Shown one piece after another: positions 6,206 to 8,320 of a stretch of DNA of 8,320 nt. This DNA comes from CAZUFB01 sp964619775 (GTDB lineage Bacteria; Actinomycetota; Coriobacteriia; Coriobacteriales; UMGS124): NCBI GenBank assembly GCA_964619775.1, contig CAZUFB010000084.1, forward strand, positions 1-8,320, written 5' to 3'. The position numbers were made by a program, and so were the translations under genes. The notes below the pieces were generated by a model, which did not search any database, had not been told where the DNA came from, and worked only from the letters and a program-made list of their open reading frames with translations. Each line of letters opens with the position of its first letter. Positions within the stretch are counted from its first letter, which is position 1.

Positions 6206-6829
6206 TTATGGTTTTGTAAAGTCATTCGATTTTGATATTAACGGGCCGTCAATACCCTGCTCAATCCTGCCGAGCACCCCGTCCAGCACCGCCTGCCGCA
6301 CATCGGCCTCGTCCACCACCAGGATGCCCTCCGCGCATAAAAGGCGCGCGCAGGTACCTATCCCCGGCACCAGCGTCCCGCTGAACGAGCCGTCGTACAC
6401 CTCGTAACGACCGCACGAGGGGCTCTTTGCCTTGAGGACCGCAAGGCGAGCCCGCCGCAAGCGCGCCAACGCCAACGTCGCCTTCGACCCAGCGGCGAAC
6501 TGCGCGCTCACGTCGGTCCCCGCGCGGTCCACCACACGCCCGTCCGGCATCTGTTCGGCCGGCGGGCGCGGCTGCGGCAGGCGGCCCGCCGCCTCGGGAC
6601 ACACCCGCTGGATGCGACATCCTGCATCGCGCAGAACCCCCGCAAGGCGCAAAACGGCATCGTCGGGCTTGGAACGCCCGTCGTAGCGGCACGCACTGCC
6701 CAGCAGGCACCCGCTCACGAGCACGCACGGACGGTCCCCTCGCACCACGCCGCCGAGCAGGGTCTCGAGTGAGGCGCGAGCTTGAAAGCGCTGACGCCCG
6801 ACGTCGTCCTTCCCGCCGCAGCCGCGCAT
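6206..6829 (-). CDS. DUF523 family protein
   Basis: 207 residues from the ATG at 6829. Family signatures (numbered from this start): VLVSGCLLGSACRYDG (36-51), CPEAAGRLPQPRPPAE (77-92), AGTDVSAQFAAG (103-114), LKAKSPSCGRYEVYDGSFSG (132-151) and a closing GIGTCARLLCAEGILVVDE (156-174). The conserved cysteines in CLLG and SPSCG suggest a metal or redox role, but the family is uncharacterised to my knowledge. Typical members begin directly at the VSxCLLG strand, so the first ~34 residues are an extension. The frame is open further upstream to an ATG at 6916, but that would overlap the preceding gene and lacks an SD. The ATG at 6829 was chosen because it overlaps the stop of an 18-codon frame as TGATG, fitting re-initiation. 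GTG codons about 28 residues further in are an alternative start but also lack a good SD. The last 13 residues, rich in Ser/Lys/Asn, are AT-rich and outside the conserved domain. Confidence 0.92.
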   Translation of the reverse strand: MRGCGGKDDVGRQRFQARASLETLLGGVVRGDRPCVLVSGCLLGSACRYDGRSKPDDAVLRLAGVLRDAGCRIQRVCPEAAGRLPQPRPPAEQMPDGRVVDRAGTDVSAQFAAGSKATLALARLRRARLAVLKAKSPSCGRYEVYDGSFSGTLVPGIGTCARLLCAEGILVVDEADVRQAVLDGVLGRIEQGIDGPLISKSNDFTKP

Positions 6830-6885
6830 CAAAAATCGCGCCCCCGCAACACATCCCCGCTGCTGCGACCCGTAAGAAACCGCAC
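6829..6885 (-). CDS. Putative 18-residue peptide frame coupled to the DUF523 gene
   Basis: A GTG at 6885 opens an 18-codon frame (MRFLTGRSSGDVLRGRDF) ending in TGA at 6831-6829. It has the best ribosome binding site in this interval, AAGGAG at 6897-6892 with 6-nt spacing, overlapping the stop codon of the upstream membrane-protein gene. Its stop overlaps the DUF523 start as TGATG. No in-frame DUF523 start lies at usable distance from that SD, so the SD must serve either this frame or nothing. The peptide is basic (four Arg, two Asp) and resembles no known family. Whether the product or only the act of translation matters is unknown. Confidence 0.4.
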   Translation of the reverse strand: MRFLTGRSSGDVLRGRDF

Positions 6886-6891
6886 GAGACG

Positions 6892-6897
6892 CTCCTT
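6892..6897 (-). promoter_or_regulatory. Shine-Dalgarno AAGGAG for the 18-codon frame
   Basis: The minus-strand sequence TAAAGGAGCG carries both the TAA stop of the membrane-protein gene (6899-6897) and the SD. The nearest start codon downstream is GTG at 6885, 6 nt away, out of frame with DUF523. The overlap suggests that ribosomes finishing the upstream gene can load here directly. Confidence 0.6.
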
Positions 6898-8129
6898 TAC
6901 GCCCGCAAGGTCGCAATCGCGATGGACGCCTCGTCCAGATACTGGTTCACATAGGCGTACCACACATCCCCCGCGTCGCCCGACGAGGCCTGCCACTCCT
7001 GATAGGCCACCGCATAAGCCGCCTCGGCCGCCTCGTAGCTCGCCGAGCCCGGCGCAAACACCATGTTTTGCAGTGCCGTGTAATAGGCGTTGTCGGTGTT
7101 GGCCCATGTGCCTTGTTCGGAATCCCAGTTCGAGCCGAGGAGGGCGATAATGTAGTCTGCATATTCGGCCGTACCCACCTCGGTGTCGCCGTCTGCCGGG
7201 GGCGTCGGCGGCTCGGGAGCGCTCGACGATGTGCCTGCGACCGAAGCACGCAGCTTGGCCACCGCGGCCGCCTCGGTCATAATCTCCTCGGCCTGGTCCT
7301 CATCCATGTTGAAATATGCGGCGACCGCGGCCATATCGCTCGTGCCAACCGTCTCCTCGGCATAGGCGGCGACCTCGTCACTTGTCACCGTGATGCCGTT
7401 GTCGGCCACCAGCTGGGCCAGAATCTGGTTGCGCGCATAGGCGAGAATCATGTCGGCGGTAGGCGCCTCGTAAGTCCCGTCACCGTTCGATACACTGTCA
7501 AGGCTCACCGAACCCAGAATCGCCTCGCGCGCCGTGATTGAGTAAGTCACGCCGTCGTAGCGATAGGTTCCGACTACAGTGGTGTCGAGCTGACTTTCGG
7601 TCAAGGTCGAAGAAACCGGGGTCGGCACACTGGTGCGTCCGCTCATGACCAAGAACGTCGCCAAAAACCCGATGAGGAGGCCGACCAAAATAGCCGAGAC
7701 GCCAACCAGCTTGGTGCGCGCAAAGCCGTCGGACCTCCTGCCCGCACCACCGGGACGCGAACCGGAGCCTACGCCCGAGCCACGCCCTCCACGTCCGCCT
7801 CGCCCCAAAGCATAGCCGACTGGACGCGTACCCGAAGCAGAAGCCTGCCGTTGGCGCGGCGACTCATACGGGTCTTGCTGGTAGTAACCGCTCTGCTGGT
7901 AACCCTGCTGATAGGAGTCTTGCAGCTGATAGGGACTTTGCCGCTGGTAGCCATAGCCACCTTGCTGCTGATAGACGTCTGGCTGGGAGGCATACCCCCC
8001 CTGCTGTACACGCTCGGCCGGCTGACGCGAACCCGAAGGGTACCCTCCCGCCGGAGACGAAGCATAGTCGGTCTGCGACCCCTCGGAATAATAGCCGTCC
8101 CGAGAAGACCTCGATACCTGCCGCGCCAT
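6897..8129 (-). CDS. Single-pass membrane protein: Q/Y-rich tail, RGG patch, SurA_N-like exported domain
   Basis: 410 residues. Residues 1-135 are disordered and cytoplasmic by the positive-inside rule. Segment 41-95 has 18 Gln and 10 Tyr in 55 residues, and 110-132 is Arg/Gly-rich with two RGG triplets. A single transmembrane helix spans about 141-163 (LVGVSAILVGLLIGFLATFL). The exported part (about 164-410) contains a region (about 183-298) patterned like the SurA/PrsA N-terminal chaperone domain: YSITAREAILGS, a helical AYARNQILAQLVADNGITVT, then DEVAAYAEETVG and AAVAKLRASV. A PEPPTPPADGD linker (305-315) follows, then a helical acidic C-terminal region (about 320-410). No parvulin PPIase domain is visible. 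A role in folding or quality control of exported proteins is inference from the domain resemblance only. The ATG at 8129 has GGGAG 5 nt upstream. The gene ends in TAA that overlaps the SD of the next frame. Confidence 0.88.
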   Translation of the reverse strand: MARQVSRSSRDGYYSEGSQTDYASSPAGGYPSGSRQPAERVQQGGYASQPDVYQQQGGYGYQRQSPYQLQDSYQQGYQQSGYYQQDPYESPRQRQASASGTRPVGYALGRGGRGGRGSGVGSGSRPGGAGRRSDGFARTKLVGVSAILVGLLIGFLATFLVMSGRTSVPTPVSSTLTESQLDTTVVGTYRYDGVTYSITAREAILGSVSLDSVSNGDGTYEAPTADMILAYARNQILAQLVADNGITVTSDEVAAYAEETVGTSDMAAVAAYFNMDEDQAEEIMTEAAAVAKLRASVAGTSSSAPEPPTPPADGDTEVGTAEYADYIIALLGSNWDSEQGTWANTDNAYYTALQNMVFAPGSASYEAAEAAYAVAYQEWQASSGDAGDVWYAYVNQYLDEASIAIATLRA

Positions 8130-8320
8130 AGCATCTCCCTACACAGTCGCGTCCACATTACAACAAACATGGGCAAACGGCTTATTTGCAGAGCCGATAT
8201 TGTACGGCAGCGCTCCCCCCTCCCCGCTTGTCCCACGAAACGTCCAAAAGACCGAAAAGACATCGGAAAAGGGGATCTGTTCAATAATGGTCGCCGCCCC
8301 ACCACAGGTAAATAACCCCC
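8130..8320 (-). promoter_or_regulatory. Upstream region of the Q/Y-rich membrane-protein gene
   Basis: No gene is supported here. An extended -10 (TG-t-TGTAAT, 8165-8157) would start transcription roughly 20 nt before the ATG. A second -10-like TACAAT (8204-8199) lies further up; neither has a good -35. A G-rich run, GGGGAGGGGGG (8225-8215), precedes the second. A minus-strand frame from the window edge stops at TGA 8283-8281 after 12 codons and could be the tail of an upstream gene, but it is too short to judge. Confidence 0.35.

Noticed and set aside
8215..8243. G-quadruplex upstream of the membrane-protein gene
   Set aside because: There are not four separate runs of three or more G with loops, so only a weak two-tetrad structure could form.
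8281..8319. C-terminal end of an upstream gene (GVIYLWWGGDHY then stop)
   Set aside because: Only 12 codons are visible, so it cannot be told from chance.
1..8320. CRISPR array, insertion sequence, tRNA or rRNA gene
   Set aside because: No spaced repeats, transposase or terminal inverted repeats, and no tRNA- or rRNA-like segments were seen on either strand.

Overview
The window is high-GC DNA (roughly two thirds G+C). All supported genes lie on the minus strand, so transcription runs from high to low coordinates. Three gene types together point to the class Coriobacteriia (Olsenella/Collinsella/Eggerthella-type Actinomycetota): a Firmicutes-style class III fructose-1,6-bisphosphatase, a DUF1385/YqhQ membrane protein, and an alanine-rich acidic secreted protein. 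The placement is inferred from gene content and composition only; no rRNA or other marker is present.

Layout in transcription order. (1) 8129-6897 encodes a single-pass membrane protein with a Q/Y/G-rich disordered cytoplasmic tail, a short RGG-type patch, one transmembrane helix, and an exported region that resembles a SurA N-terminal chaperone domain. (2) Directly behind it, an ideal Shine-Dalgarno leads into an 18-codon GTG-started reading frame (6885-6829). Its TGA overlaps the ATG of a DUF523 protein (6829-6206) as TGATG. (3) A 156-bp gap precedes a PhoB/OmpR-type response regulator (6049-5363) and its sensor kinase (5369-3852), which overlap by 7 nt. (4) yqhQ (3717-2560) and fbp (2515-929) are 44 nt apart and probably co-transcribed; fbp ends in a very strong GC hairpin. 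(5) A 486-bp non-coding stretch (443-928) leads to the N-terminus of an exported acidic protein that runs off the left edge (442-1).

Functionally this is mostly ordinary chromosome: gluconeogenesis (Fbp), an orphan-looking envelope or phosphate-type two-component system, conserved proteins of unknown role, and two envelope proteins. No mobile element, CRISPR array, tRNA or rRNA was found.

Three things deserve follow-up. The first is a run of nine G in the predicted spacer between -35 and -10 of the secreted-protein promoter, an architecture known from phase-variable surface genes, with a perfect 6-1-6 palindrome just upstream. The second is the FUS-like combination of a Q/Y-rich low-complexity tail and RGG motifs on a bacterial membrane protein. 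The third is the 18-codon frame apparently coupled to the DUF523 gene.
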